Assembly: GCA_945861895.1 (NCBI GenBank)
Contig: CAMAWF010000009.1
Location: 1-64,000 of the forward strand
Direction of reading: 5' to 3'
DNA: 64,000 nucleotides
Source: Rhizobium sp. Q54
Lineage (GTDB): Bacteria > Pseudomonadota > Alphaproteobacteria > Rhizobiales > Xanthobacteraceae
The position numbers and the translations under genes were made by a program. The first letter of the stretch is position 1. The number at the start of each line of letters is the position of its first letter. The notes under the pieces were generated by a model. The model worked only from the letters and a program-made list of their open reading frames with translations, did not search any database and had not been told where the DNA came from. Below are positions 19,156 to 28,400 of the stretch, one piece after another.

Positions 19156-19530
19156 ATGAAACTTTTTCTTCCCAGCACGCGTGCAACCATTTGGCTGCTG
19201 ACGATCGGCTTTTGCTCGCTCGGCTATGCGCTCTATTTACGCTATCTCGCCATCGAGCAATCCAGTGTCGGCCTTGCCTGCGATGGTGGACTCAACACCT
19301 GGCTTTGCGCCTCGCGCAAGACCGCCATCGCGCTGTTCACGCATTCCGTCTTCGGCTGGAGCGCGGTGGCGGTCGCGGCGCTCAATCTGTTGCGGCCATC
19401 GGTGGTATTATTCGCGGTCGCTCTCGCAGCCGCCGGCTTCGGCATCGTGCTTTATAATGTGGCGTTGTCCGCACTCGCGATCGCACTGCTGGTGCTTAGC
19501 CTGGCGCGCCGCGCACCCGAGTCAGAATAA
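19156..19530 (+). CDS. Small four-helix membrane protein of unknown function
   Basis: A 124-residue, very hydrophobic protein with about four transmembrane helices (roughly 10-30, 55-75, 80-95 and 97-115) and two cysteines (CDGGLNTWLC) in the first external loop. The start is the ATG at 19156; its upstream neighbour stops 45 bases earlier. Its last 35 bases overlap the 3' end of the convergent ndvC-like gene. No family is recognised; the paired cysteines weakly recall small thiol/quinone membrane proteins. Confidence 0.65.
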   Translation: MKLFLPSTRATIWLLTIGFCSLGYALYLRYLAIEQSSVGLACDGGLNTWLCASRKTAIALFTHSVFGWSAVAVAALNLLRPSVVLFAVALAAAGFGIVLYNVALSALAIALLVLSLARRAPESE

Positions 19531-21088
19531 ACGCCAGCGCCGCCAACACTGCGCACAACCATAGCGCCTGCCAATTGGCGAAGCCTTCATTGAATGCGAT
19601 GTAGGCGGCCGATACCGCCAGCAACACTGCGGTCGCAGTTTCGGCGGCGGCGCGGTGGCCGCTTGCGCGCGGGCGCAACAGGCTGTGAATCAGGAACGGC
19701 ACGGTTGCGGCGGTGAGCGGCACAAATGGAAAATCCCGGTAGCGCGGATCGAACACCAGGCCGAGCGCCAGCATCATCGCAATCGCGCCGAGCAAGATCA
19801 AACTCACGCCGAGCGCGCATACAATCGGGTCGCGCGGACGGTTGCGATTAAGAATATCCGAGAAACGAGGTATGGCGAGATTGGCCGTCAGCGCTGCCGC
19901 GGCGACAGGCGGCGCAGCGAATGCAACCGCCACCATGGCGAGCGAACGTATCCAGCCGCCAATACTTAAGGCTTCGATCGGCACATTCTCGACCGCCCAC
20001 CCGATCAAAATTCCGCCGACAGTGGCATTGGCCGCAACGCCAAACCAAATAACGGGCGAAGGATGGTTGCGCCCACGCGCAAAATAAGCGGCACCGAATA
20101 CCAGCGCTGCAAAAGCAATCCCGCCCGCGGCCTGCCATATCCAGCGCGGATGGTTCGACACCGCCTCGCCCCAGATGAATTTGAAGTCGCGCGTGCCGGA
20201 GTCGAGAAATCCCCAATGACCGCCGACGGTGCCTTCCAGCCGGCGCTTCCAGGGCTGGTCGAATGCCTCGATGACATTGACGCGATAATTCTCCCGCTTG
20301 GCGAGCGCGAGCACGTCCTGGATCACGCGTGCCTGATTTACCGGCGACGGCAAGGCGCCTTCGCGCATACGGCCGGCGCTTGGCCAGCCAACCTCGCCGA
20401 CAATGATTTCCTTGTCCGGAAATGCGTCGACCATCTTGCGCCGGATCGCCTCCACATGCGCGGCGGCATTGCGCGCAGGGATCGGAAAATCCTCCCAATA
20501 GGGGAGGATATGGATGGTGACGAAATCGACCGCGTCGCGGATTTGGGTGTGACGCAGCCAGAACTCCCAGACATCGGCATAGGTCACCGGCACCGGCACA
20601 CGCGCCTTCACGCCGCGGATGATGCCGGCAAGGTCGCTCGCGGAAATTTCTCCGCGCAGCAACACTTCGTTGCCGACGATGACTGCGCGGATGGTGTTGG
20701 GAAAACGGTTGGCCAAGGCGACCGCGGTCTCAATCTGCTCGCGGTTCTTGCCGGCGTGGCTCGACAACCAAAGACCCTGAAGGACCTTCAAGCCATGGCG
20801 CTGGGCGATCTCGGCGATGCGATCGAGCCCTGAATCCACCGAATAGGTGCGCACGCAATCGGTCAGGCGGGCGAGCTGGCGAAGGTCCTCCTCGATCTGC
20901 CACGGCTCGATATGCGTGCTGCCGTCGAGCGGGTTTTGCTGCCCGCGGAACGGGGCGTAGGAGACACAATAGAGCTTTTCGCCCCATGCAAACGGCGTCT
21001 GGGGCATTTCGACCGGCTGCCCAAGCCAGGCCCAGGCCGCCGCGATGGCCGCCGCCGAAAGCGCAAACAGTCCAAGCGGTAGACGCAT
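19496..21088 (-). CDS. ndvC: Beta-1,6-glucan synthesis protein, GH17-like with membrane tail (NdvC-like)
   Basis: A 530-residue protein: an N-terminal anchor or signal (residues 4-22), a periplasmic glycoside hydrolase family 17-like domain (about 35-310), then roughly seven to eight membrane helices. The GH17 acid/base and nucleophile glutamates are visible in VGNEVLLRG (Glu141) and VGEVGWPSAG (Glu232). In Bradyrhizobium, NdvC is needed for the beta-1,6 linkages of cyclic beta-1,3/1,6-glucans used in osmoadaptation and symbiosis. Such a GH17 domain would act as a transglycosylase or branching enzyme. It is transcribed away from the ndvD- and ndvB-like genes. The symbol rests on domain layout and neighbours. 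Confidence 0.82.
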   Translation of the reverse strand: MRLPLGLFALSAAAIAAAWAWLGQPVEMPQTPFAWGEKLYCVSYAPFRGQQNPLDGSTHIEPWQIEEDLRQLARLTDCVRTYSVDSGLDRIAEIAQRHGLKVLQGLWLSSHAGKNREQIETAVALANRFPNTIRAVIVGNEVLLRGEISASDLAGIIRGVKARVPVPVTYADVWEFWLRHTQIRDAVDFVTIHILPYWEDFPIPARNAAAHVEAIRRKMVDAFPDKEIIVGEVGWPSAGRMREGALPSPVNQARVIQDVLALAKRENYRVNVIEAFDQPWKRRLEGTVGGHWGFLDSGTRDFKFIWGEAVSNHPRWIWQAAGGIAFAALVFGAAYFARGRNHPSPVIWFGVAANATVGGILIGWAVENVPIEALSIGGWIRSLAMVAVAFAAPPVAAAALTANLAIPRFSDILNRNRPRDPIVCALGVSLILLGAIAMMLALGLVFDPRYRDFPFVPLTAATVPFLIHSLLRPRASGHRAAAETATAVLLAVSAAYIAFNEGFANWQALWLCAVLAALAFILTRVRGAPG

Positions 21089-21299
21089 CGACGGGTCCAG
21101 ATTTATCGCAAAAGCCCGACCGGCTTATCGCGCGCGGTTAAGACTGCCAAGGTCCGGCGCTCAGGCCGCGGGCCTTAAGCAAAAATGCGAGTTGCGCTGG
21201 ACAAATCCGGCCCGGCGCGCCGTAATGCCGACCTATTCCGGTCGCACAGGGGGAGCCGGGGTTTTGGTCGCGGTGCGGCCCAACAATACCAGCGGATTC

Positions 21300-21794
21300 A
21301 TGCGTTTTTTCAGTTCGCGTAACGTTGCCGTTGTGCTCTGCACGGTGCTGCTCGCCTTTGCGGGTGGATTGGCTGCCTTCGGCCAAAGCGGTGATTCCAA
21401 ACCCGCCGAGCAGCAAAAACCGCCATCCGGCGACGCCGTCAAGGACACGCAAAAGAAGATCGACGAGATCGCCGAAGCCGGGCGTCTGCTCACGGGGGCG
21501 GCGGCCAATCCGGAATGCGTCTGGCTTGGGCGGCGGGTGGTCAACCTGCTTTGGCGGGACGATCTCGACACCGCATTCCGCCACCTTGACATTTATGACC
21601 GGTTCGGATGCCCCGGCGGCCATATCCAGGCGACATTCCGCTGCCTGGTCCGGCAGGGCAATATCGACCCAAAAGCCCAGGAAAGCCTGAGCGGCCGCGT
21701 TCACGCCTGCTGGATTAACCCCGGCCTGCCGGCGACCCCGCCGACCGCCGCCCAGGCGAGCCCAGCCGCGCCGGCCGGAACCACGGCCCGTTAG
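21300..21794 (+). CDS. ndvD: Beta-1,3/1,6-glucan biosynthesis accessory protein (NdvD-like)
   Basis: A 164-residue exported protein. Starting at the ATG at 21300 gives a clear signal peptide (residues 1-28) and a Gln/Lys/Pro-rich linker. A conserved domain (about 55-140) follows, with three spaced cysteines (PECVWLGRR, FGCPGGHIQ, FRCLVRQG). In Bradyrhizobium, ndvD is a small third gene between ndvC and ndvB that is required for cyclic beta-glucan formation. The position between an NdvC- and an NdvB-like gene here fits that. A longer start at 21225 would lose the signal peptide. Confidence 0.72.
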   Translation: MRFFSSRNVAVVLCTVLLAFAGGLAAFGQSGDSKPAEQQKPPSGDAVKDTQKKIDEIAEAGRLLTGAAANPECVWLGRRVVNLLWRDDLDTAFRHLDIYDRFGCPGGHIQATFRCLVRQGNIDPKAQESLSGRVHACWINPGLPATPPTAAQASPAAPAGTTAR

Positions 21795-21973
21795 AACCGT
21801 CATCGCCGCGAATTATTTTTTCCGAGCTGCGCGGTGCCCTTAATTCGCCATCAGCAGTTCCTACTTGAACGACTGCTCCGTGCCAGTCTACGCTGCGCTG
21901 CCGCATGAGCCTCGGTCGAACCCAGGGGACGGGTTCGGGTACGTGCATCCCTGCCCCACTTGGTTACTGCGTT

Positions 21974-24628
21974 ATGCGCTCCGTCGCTGCCGTCATCGCG
22001 CTCGTCGCGTGCGTGCATGCCGCGTTGTGGGCATTGAACCGTACCCAGACGACGGCTCCCGACGTCGATAGTCAACTCGCGAGCGTTTCGTATGCGCCGT
22101 TTTCCGGCGCCTCGCATCCCGACTCCGGCGACCGCGCCACAGCCGCGCAAATCCGCGCCGACCTCAAGATCATCGCGCCGCTCGCCCGCGCCATTCGCAC
22201 CTATTCGGCGACCGCAGGCGTCGAGCTGGTGCCAGCCATCGCCAACGAATTCGGCTTGCGGGTAACCGTCGGCGCCTGGATCGATAAAAATAAAGACCGC
22301 AACGAGCGCGAAATACGCTCCGCCGCCGACCTTGCCCGCCGCTACAGCAACGTCAACGGCATCGTGGTCGGCAACGAAACGATTTTCCGCGGCGAGATCA
22401 AGGTTGCGGACCTCATTCAGATTATCCAACGGGTCAAACGCGCTTCACCGGTTCCTGTCACCACCGGCGAAATCTGGCATGTCTGGATGGAGAATCCCGA
22501 ACTGGTTTCGGCGGTGGATTACATTGCCGCGCATATACTGCCCTACTGGGAAGGCTTCTCCGAGAAGCAGGCGGTCGACCAGGCCATCTTGATCTACGAC
22601 AAGCTGCGACAAGCTTATCCCGGCAAGCGCATCGTGATCGCGGAGTTCGGCTGGCCGAGCGCGGGCTACAATCTCAAGAACGCCAATCCCGGATCGATCG
22701 AACAGGCGCAAGTGCTGCGCACTTTCATCGCCAAAGCCGAATCCTACGGCATCGACTACAATATAGTCGAGGCGATCGACCAGCCGTGGAAGACTTTCGA
22801 AGGCGGCGTCGGTCCCTATTGGGGCCTGTTCGACGCTTCGCGCCACGCCAAGTTCAATTGGACCGGGCCGGTTTCCGATCCCGACCACTGGAAGCTTGCG
22901 GGGCTGGCATTGTTGCTCGGCATTGTGCTGTCGTTGCCCATCCTGACGATGGCCGGAGTGACCGTTGGGCAAACAGTCATGCTCGTCGGCGCCACCAACG
23001 TTGCCGGCGCCTGGTTCGCCACCATATTTGGATATTGGAACGCGCATTATTTCGTACCGGGCGCCGCATTCGCCCTCGGGCTTGGGCTGATCCTGCTGAT
23101 TCCACTGGTGCTGATCGCGCTCACGCGCGTGGAAGAAATTGCCGCCGTCGCGTTCGGGCGCAAGCCGCAGCGCCTCATTTCGGTCGCCTCCCCGCCGCTG
23201 GCGCCGGATGGCTTTGCGCCGAAAGTCTCGATCCACATCCCGGCGCATAACGAGCCGCCGGAAATGCTCCGGCAGACGCTGGATGCGCTGGCGCGTCTCG
23301 ACTATCCGAATTTCGAATGCGTTGTCGTCATCAACAACACAGCGGACCCGGCGTTTTGGCTTCCGATTGAAGAACATTGCAAGGCGCTGGGCGGGCGTTT
23401 CAAATTCGTCAAAGCCGACAACCTCGCCGGCTTCAAGGCCGGCGCTTTGCGGCTCGCTTTGGTTCACACCGAGAGCGATGCCGAGATTATCGGCGTGATC
23501 GATGCGGATTATGTCGTGCAGCCGGATTGGCTGAAGAACCTGGTGCCGTCATTCGCCGATCCGAAAGTCGGCCTCATCCAAGCGCCGCAGGATCACCGCG
23601 ACGGCGAACGCAGCGTCACGCATTACGCCTTGAATGGAGAATATGCCGGCTTCTTCGACATCGGCATGGTGCAGCGTAACGAGTTCAACGCCATCGTCGT
23701 GCACGGCACCATGTGCCTGATCCGCCGCGCGGCGATCGAGAATGCCGGCGGCTGGTCGAGCGACACGATTTGCGAAGACACCGATCTTGGCTTGACGATT
23801 CTCGAACTCGGCTGGCAGGCGCAATACACCAATGTGCGCTACGGCCACGGCCTGCTGCCGGACAGCTTCGAAGCCTACAAGAAACAGCGTCACCGCTGGG
23901 CCTATGGCGGCTTCCAGATCGTCCGAAAGCATTGGCGCCGGTTCCTGCCGGGCGCAAGCCGGCTCTCGCACGATCAGAAACGCGAATTTGCCCTCGGCTG
24001 GCTCAATTGGCTCGGCGCCGAAAGCATCGGCGTCACGGTCGCAATCCTGAATTTGCTCTGGCTGCCCGCCATCGCCTTCCTCGGCATCGCGGTGCCCGAC
24101 AAAATTCTCACCATTCCGATCATCGCGAGTTTCGCGGTCTCGGTGGTGCATTTCGTCGCGCTCTACCGGCTGCGCGTACCGATGCGGCCGGGCCAGATGT
24201 TTGGCTCGGTGTGCGCCGCCATGTCGGTGCAATGGACGGTGGCGCGCGCCGTCGGCTTCGGGATCGTGAAGGATCGTCTGCCGTTTGTCCGCACCTCCAA
24301 GGGCGGCAAGCCGCGGCCGCCGGCCGATTTCCATGCCTTCTGGGAAGCGATATTGGCCGGCCTTTTGATCGCCAGCGCCGCGGTGCTGATCGCGACCAAC
24401 ACCAAGCAGATTCACGAGATCAATATTTTCGCCGCGGTGCTGATGATCCAGAGCGTGCCATTCCTCGCCGCCGTCGCGCTGGCGGCCATCGAACGCACGC
24501 CGCTGAACGAGTTTGCCTATTGGCGAAGCCTGGAGACACGTTTCGCCGACATGCTGCCCAAGCGCGCGGCCGCCGCCGTCGCCGACGTACAGGCGCCTGT
24601 CGACAACCGGGTCGAGTTGATCAAGTAG
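21974..24628 (+). CDS. ndvB: Beta-1,3-glucan synthase: GH17-like domain fused to GT2 glycosyltransferase (NdvB-like)
   Basis: An 884-residue inner-membrane protein. After an N-terminal anchor comes a GH17-like domain (about 35-300) with glutamates in VGNETIF (Glu135) and IAEFGWPSAG (Glu224). Two to three membrane helices follow, then a family 2 glycosyltransferase (about 410-660) with DAD (near 510) and the processive motif QRHRW (Gln638). It ends with more helices. Size and layout match Bradyrhizobium NdvB, which polymerises UDP-glucose into beta-1,3-glucan and exports it for ring closure. The ATG at 21974 gives the normal N-terminal anchor; an earlier start adds a non-hydrophobic leader. 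Confidence 0.88.
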   Translation: MRSVAAVIALVACVHAALWALNRTQTTAPDVDSQLASVSYAPFSGASHPDSGDRATAAQIRADLKIIAPLARAIRTYSATAGVELVPAIANEFGLRVTVGAWIDKNKDRNEREIRSAADLARRYSNVNGIVVGNETIFRGEIKVADLIQIIQRVKRASPVPVTTGEIWHVWMENPELVSAVDYIAAHILPYWEGFSEKQAVDQAILIYDKLRQAYPGKRIVIAEFGWPSAGYNLKNANPGSIEQAQVLRTFIAKAESYGIDYNIVEAIDQPWKTFEGGVGPYWGLFDASRHAKFNWTGPVSDPDHWKLAGLALLLGIVLSLPILTMAGVTVGQTVMLVGATNVAGAWFATIFGYWNAHYFVPGAAFALGLGLILLIPLVLIALTRVEEIAAVAFGRKPQRLISVASPPLAPDGFAPKVSIHIPAHNEPPEMLRQTLDALARLDYPNFECVVVINNTADPAFWLPIEEHCKALGGRFKFVKADNLAGFKAGALRLALVHTESDAEIIGVIDADYVVQPDWLKNLVPSFADPKVGLIQAPQDHRDGERSVTHYALNGEYAGFFDIGMVQRNEFNAIVVHGTMCLIRRAAIENAGGWSSDTICEDTDLGLTILELGWQAQYTNVRYGHGLLPDSFEAYKKQRHRWAYGGFQIVRKHWRRFLPGASRLSHDQKREFALGWLNWLGAESIGVTVAILNLLWLPAIAFLGIAVPDKILTIPIIASFAVSVVHFVALYRLRVPMRPGQMFGSVCAAMSVQWTVARAVGFGIVKDRLPFVRTSKGGKPRPPADFHAFWEAILAGLLIASAAVLIATNTKQIHEINIFAAVLMIQSVPFLAAVALAAIERTPLNEFAYWRSLETRFADMLPKRAAAAVADVQAPVDNRVELIK

Positions 24629-24633
24629 TTTTA

Positions 24634-24682
24634 GAGCATGATCCCGAAAAGTGGGAACCGGTTTTCGGAAAAGATCATGCTC
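24634..24682. repeat. Palindromic intergenic repeat (GAGCATGATC type)
   Basis: GAGCATGATC (24634-24643) and GATCATGCTC (24673-24682) are perfect inverted arms around a centre of the form CCGAAAAGTGGGAACCGG..TTTTCGGAAAA, itself nearly symmetric. From memory, this element is found in many copies between genes in Bradyrhizobiaceae-like genomes. It lies 5 bases after the ndvB stop and could fold into a hairpin that ends or stabilises the ndvB transcript. Confidence 0.75.
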
Positions 24683-24741
24683 AAACAAAAAGCTGGAGCC
24701 GGGCCCTGATTCAATCGAAGCCGATCAGACTCTAGGTCGCT

Positions 24742-25914
24742 TCACGCCGGCAGCGCAGTTTCTACCAATTTTACCCAATACGAAGTCCCGAACGGGATCG
24801 CCTCGTCGTTGAAATTGTAGGCTTGGTGGTGCAGCCCGGCGCTGTCGCCGTTGCCGACGAAGATGAAGGCGCCGGGACGCTCGTTGAGCATGAACGAGAA
24901 GTCTTCCGCACCCATGACCGGCGCAACGTCGGTATCGACCTTGTCGGCGCCCACGACCTCGGCGGCGATGGAGGCGGCAAACGCCGTCTGCTGCTCGTGG
25001 TTTATGACCACCGGATAGCCACGCCGATATATAAGCTTGGCCTTCGCGCCGTATAGCCGCGCCGTGCCTTCGACCACTTCGCGCAGACGCTTTTCCAGCA
25101 ACTCCTGCACTTTCGGCGTGAGACTGCGCGCCGTTCCTTGCAGACGCGCATGCTGCGGGATCACGTTGTCGGTCTTGCCGGCCTCGAACATGCAAATGGA
25201 CACCACCGCGGATTCCAGCGGATCGACATTGCGCGAAACGATCGACTGGATTTGATTGACGATCTGGGCGCCGACCAGCACGGTATCGACCGCGAAATGC
25301 GGCCGCGCCGCATGTCCGCCAACCCCCTCGATGTCGATCGACAGATGATCGGCCGCCGCCATGATCGGGCCGGACCGCATCGCGAACTGACCGAGCGGCA
25401 AGCCCGGATAATTGTGCATGCCGTAGACTTCGTCGACGCCGAAGCGCTGCATCAATCCGTCTTGCAGCATCGCCTTAGCCCCGGCGCCGCCCTCCTCCGC
25501 CGGTTGGAAGATGACGACCGCGGTGCCGGCGAAATTGCGAGTCTCGGCAAGATAGCGCGCAGCACCAAGCAACATCGCGGTGTGACCGTCATGGCCGCAG
25601 GCGTGCATCTTGCCGGGCACGGTGGACTTGTACGGCAGGCCGGTGGCCTCCTCGATCGGCAAGGCATCCATGTCGGCGCGCAGGGCGATCACCTTGCGCG
25701 CGCTGGATGCTTGCTTGCGGCCGCGGATCACCCCGACGACGCCGGTGCGCCCGATACCCGGCACCACCTCGTCGCAGCCGAAAGCCTTGAGCCGCTCGGC
25801 GACGATCCCGGCCGTGCGGTGGACGTCGTATTGCAGTTCCGGATGGGCGTGCAGGTCATGCCGCCAGGCGGTGATGTCGGCGTGCAGAGCGGCGATGCGG
25901 TTGACGATCGGCAT
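24742..25914 (-). CDS. M20 family amidohydrolase (hippurate hydrolase-like)
   Basis: A 390-residue metal-dependent amidohydrolase of the M20D group (HipO/IAA-amino-acid hydrolase-like) that cleaves N-acyl amino acids. Dinuclear metal residues are visible in LRADMDALPIEE, MHACGHDGHTAML, PAEEGGAG and VMGAEDFSFML. The ATG at 25914 was chosen because GAGGAA precedes it at good spacing. The physiological amide is unknown. It is convergent with ndvB. Confidence 0.9.
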   Translation of the reverse strand: MPIVNRIAALHADITAWRHDLHAHPELQYDVHRTAGIVAERLKAFGCDEVVPGIGRTGVVGVIRGRKQASSARKVIALRADMDALPIEEATGLPYKSTVPGKMHACGHDGHTAMLLGAARYLAETRNFAGTAVVIFQPAEEGGAGAKAMLQDGLMQRFGVDEVYGMHNYPGLPLGQFAMRSGPIMAAADHLSIDIEGVGGHAARPHFAVDTVLVGAQIVNQIQSIVSRNVDPLESAVVSICMFEAGKTDNVIPQHARLQGTARSLTPKVQELLEKRLREVVEGTARLYGAKAKLIYRRGYPVVINHEQQTAFAASIAAEVVGADKVDTDVAPVMGAEDFSFMLNERPGAFIFVGNGDSAGLHHQAYNFNDEAIPFGTSYWVKLVETALPA

Positions 25915-26072
25915 TAAAGTTCCTCGTGCGGCGGACAGTGTAGCAAATCCGGGCGGCGGCGCGACAACAACCGGGCATCGGCAAGCCATCGCACGACGCT
26001 CTTTTGGCTCCGCTCTGCCGCGCCACGCCGCCTATTGACCGGGCACGAGAGCGCCCGTAAACCCGCGCCAAA

Positions 26073-26148
26073 GGGCGCGTAGCTCAGATGGTAGAGCACT
26101 TGACTTTTAATCAAGTGGTCGCGGGTTCGAGTCCCGCCGCGCTCACCA
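26073..26148 (+). tRNA. tRNA-Lys (UUU anticodon)
   Basis: A 76-base cloverleaf: acceptor arms GGGCGCG and CGCGCTC pair with one G-U, the D arm is GCTC..GAGC, the anticodon arm is CTTGA/TCAAG with loop CTTTTAA (anticodon TTT at 26106-26108), and the T arm is GCGGG TTCGAGT CCCGC. The discriminator A and the terminal CCA are encoded. No integrase or att-like duplication is seen next to it. Confidence 0.98.
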
Positions 26149-26321
26149 CATTTTTAGCACACAGCGATACCGCGCGCGCCGCCGGCCATTCCGCCGCGGC
26201 TCCATTTGCAACGGCGCGTTAAGTCTTACGTCACTCAAGTTTCACGAAAGCGTCCTTGGGTCGCCACAGAACGGCTATAGGTTTCAAATTACACAAGAAC
26301 AAACACGAGGAGGAGGTTGTC

Positions 26322-26519
26322 ATGCGGCTCCATACCGATACGCCTCGTAACTCCGCGTTCAAGCGTTACCTGGCATCGCCGGCATGCCCGTATTGCAAGG
26401 AAATGCTGCTGGCTCCGATGTTGTCGGAACTCGTCGATGGCGTAGAGATTCGTCATCACTGGTCATGCGAATCTTGCGGCGGCGTGTCCGTGACATCGCT
26501 CGCTGTGATGACCCATTAG
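26322..26519 (+). CDS. Small zinc-ribbon-like protein
   Basis: A 65-residue protein with two CxxC pairs (CPYCKEM near residue 22 and CESCGG near 49), spaced as in a zinc ribbon. A very strong ribosome-binding site (GAGGAGGAGG) stands just before the ATG at 26322. Nothing in the sequence points to a specific target. It may be a small nucleic-acid or protein-binding regulator, but this is inference. Confidence 0.72.
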   Translation: MRLHTDTPRNSAFKRYLASPACPYCKEMLLAPMLSELVDGVEIRHHWSCESCGGVSVTSLAVMTH

Positions 26520-26628
26520 CGATCAATTTCGCGTGGCCGCGCACCGCAGCAACCGGGAATAGGATAGCCTTTGCGATGTTATCCGATTGGGGCCGACAAT
26601 AGTCCGTTCCGTTCAAGGAGCAACAAAA

Positions 26629-27059
26629 ATGAATTCAACGATCCTGCGTTCCGCGCTGGCGGCAATGGCCTGCGCCACCGCGCTTGTTATCGCGTCCCCG
26701 TCATACGCCGAGATCGTCAATCTCAAGACCACGTTGAGCGGCAAAAATGAAGTACCGCCGAACGAAAGCAAGGCGACCGGTGCGGTCACCGTGACCTACG
26801 ACACGGCAAGCAAGAAAGCCTCCTGGAAAGGCAGCTATTCGGGCCTCAGCGGCCCCGCCACCGCGGCGCATTTCCATGCCGCCAATCCGGCAAGAACGAC
26901 GGCGTCGCGGTGCCGATTGCACCGGCCGCGAGCCCGTTTGAAGGCTCGGCCACACTCACCGACGCCCAGGCCGCCGACTTGATGGGCGGCAAATGGTACG
27001 TCAACATCCACACCGAGGCCAACAAGGCCGGCGAGATCCGTGGCCAAGTGGTGAAATAA
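26629..27059 (+). pseudogene. CHRD domain protein, frameshifted
   Basis: From the ATG at 26629 (AAGGAG upstream) the frame encodes a signal peptide (cleavage near PSYA-E) and the first half of a CHRD domain (TTLSGKNEVPPNESKATGAV, then GPATAAHFH). At about 26887-26891 the frame is lost. The family sequence resumes one frame over (KNDGVAVPIAPAA, WYVNIHTEANKAGEIRGQVV) and ends at the TAA at 27057. Adding one G in the CCGGC at 26887-26891 restores a 143-residue protein. CHRD proteins are secreted and of poorly known function. This is either a recent one-base deletion or a sequencing error. Confidence 0.82.
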
Positions 27060-27089
27060 ACCGCGGCGAATTAACGCTGCGAGAACAAG

Positions 27090-27116
27090 CCCGCCGGCCA
27101 AACCGGCGGGTTTTTT
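27090..27116 (+). terminator. Rho-independent terminator after the CHRD gene
   Basis: CCCGCCGG (27090-27097) and CCGGCGGG (27103-27110) form a perfect 8-bp stem with a 5-base loop, followed by six T residues. It lies 31 bases past the CHRD stop codon. Confidence 0.9.
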
Positions 27117-27215
27117 GCATGCGTGCCGCCTTGCGCCCCGCGCTGCCGGCCTTGGCGCGATCCACGCCGGCGCATTAAACTGACGATAATGCCGTGATAA
27201 ATTTTGAGGGCGCAA

Positions 27216-28400
27216 ATGGCGCGCGTAAATGGCGGATCGCAACCGTTTCTGGTGGTCGGCGGCGGTATCGGCGGCCTGGCGGCGGCCTATGCGCTGGCGC
27301 GCGCGGGCTTCCCGGTGCGCGTATTGGAGCAGTCGTCCGAGTTCCGCGAGGTCGGCGCGGGCATCCAACTCGGCCCCAACATTTTTCGCGCGCTTGAACG
27401 CCTCGGCCTCAAGGACGCGGTGCTTGCAGACGCTCACCGCGTCAACGGCATGGAAATGCGCGATGCGCTCACCGGCGCGCTGGTAACCCGCATTCCTCTC
27501 GACGGCGCATTTATCGAACGCTTCCAATATCCCTATGCGGTGACTCATCGCGCCGACATCCACGCCACCTTGCTCAAGGCTTGCCAGGGCAACGATCTTG
27601 TTACGCTTGAAAACAACCGCCAGGTCGAGAGCTACGAAGACCACGGCAACGGCGTCACCGTGGCGCTGCAAAACGGCGAAAGCGTTGCCGGCCGCGCCTT
27701 GATCGGATGCGACGGCATGTGGTCGAAAATCCGCGACCGCATCGTCGGTGACGGCAAGCCGCGCGTCTCCGGACACATCGCCTATCGCGCGGTGCTTAAC
27801 CGCGCCGACGTGCCGGCGGACCTGTGGAAGCCCGACATCGTTCTCTGGGCCGGACCGCGCACGCATTTCGTGCATTACCCGATGCGCCGCGGCGAGCTCT
27901 ATAATCTGGTGGCCGTGTTCCATTCCGACCGCTACGAGGAAGGCTGGAACACCGAAGTCGGCACCGAATTGCTGTGGAACCACTTCAAGAGCCAGCGGCC
28001 GGAAGTGCTGCGCATGCTCGATCGCATCGAAACCTGGCGCATGTGGGTGCTGTGCGACCGCGAGCCGGTGAAGGACTGGACCAAAGGCCGTGTAACGCTG
28101 CTCGGAGACGCCGCACATCCGATGCTGCAATATCTGGCGCAAGGCGCCTGCATGGCGACCGAGGACGCGGTCTGTCTCGCCGAGCGCGTGGCGGCGCAGC
28201 CGGACGATCCGCATGCTGCGTTCCTAGAGTATCAGCAGGCGCGCTATCTGCGCACGGCGCGCGTACAGGTCATGGCGAGGCTTTACGGCGAGATTTATCA
28301 CGCGCGCGGGCCGACTGCCGAGTTGCGCGACCAGATGCTTGCCGGCCGCACGCCGCAACAGGCCTGGGACGGCATCGCCTGGCTTTACGGCGGCTCCTGA
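27216..28400 (+). CDS. FAD-dependent monooxygenase, 3-hydroxybenzoate 6-hydroxylase/salicylate hydroxylase type
   Basis: A 394-residue class A flavoprotein hydroxylase. The FAD-binding GGGIGGLAAAYALARAG sits at the N terminus, the middle motif is LIGCDGMWSKIRD, and the second FAD motif is GDAAHPMLQYLAQGACMATEDA. The whole protein resembles enzymes that hydroxylate 3-hydroxybenzoate to gentisate or salicylate to catechol with NAD(P)H and O2. The ATG at 27216 has GAGGG five bases upstream; a TTG at 27204 is an alternative. The last 16 bases overlap the convergent ceramidase-like gene. The nearby lactonase and TctC-type receptor suggest an aromatic-acid context. Confidence 0.87.
   Translation: MARVNGGSQPFLVVGGGIGGLAAAYALARAGFPVRVLEQSSEFREVGAGIQLGPNIFRALERLGLKDAVLADAHRVNGMEMRDALTGALVTRIPLDGAFIERFQYPYAVTHRADIHATLLKACQGNDLVTLENNRQVESYEDHGNGVTVALQNGESVAGRALIGCDGMWSKIRDRIVGDGKPRVSGHIAYRAVLNRADVPADLWKPDIVLWAGPRTHFVHYPMRRGELYNLVAVFHSDRYEEGWNTEVGTELLWNHFKSQRPEVLRMLDRIETWRMWVLCDREPVKDWTKGRVTLLGDAAHPMLQYLAQGACMATEDAVCLAERVAAQPDDPHAAFLEYQQARYLRTARVQVMARLYGEIYHARGPTAELRDQMLAGRTPQQAWDGIAWLYGGS

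Noticed and set aside
26073-26148. tRNA-Lys as an integration site of a mobile element
   Set aside because: No integrase, no repeated tRNA 3' end and no composition change nearby.
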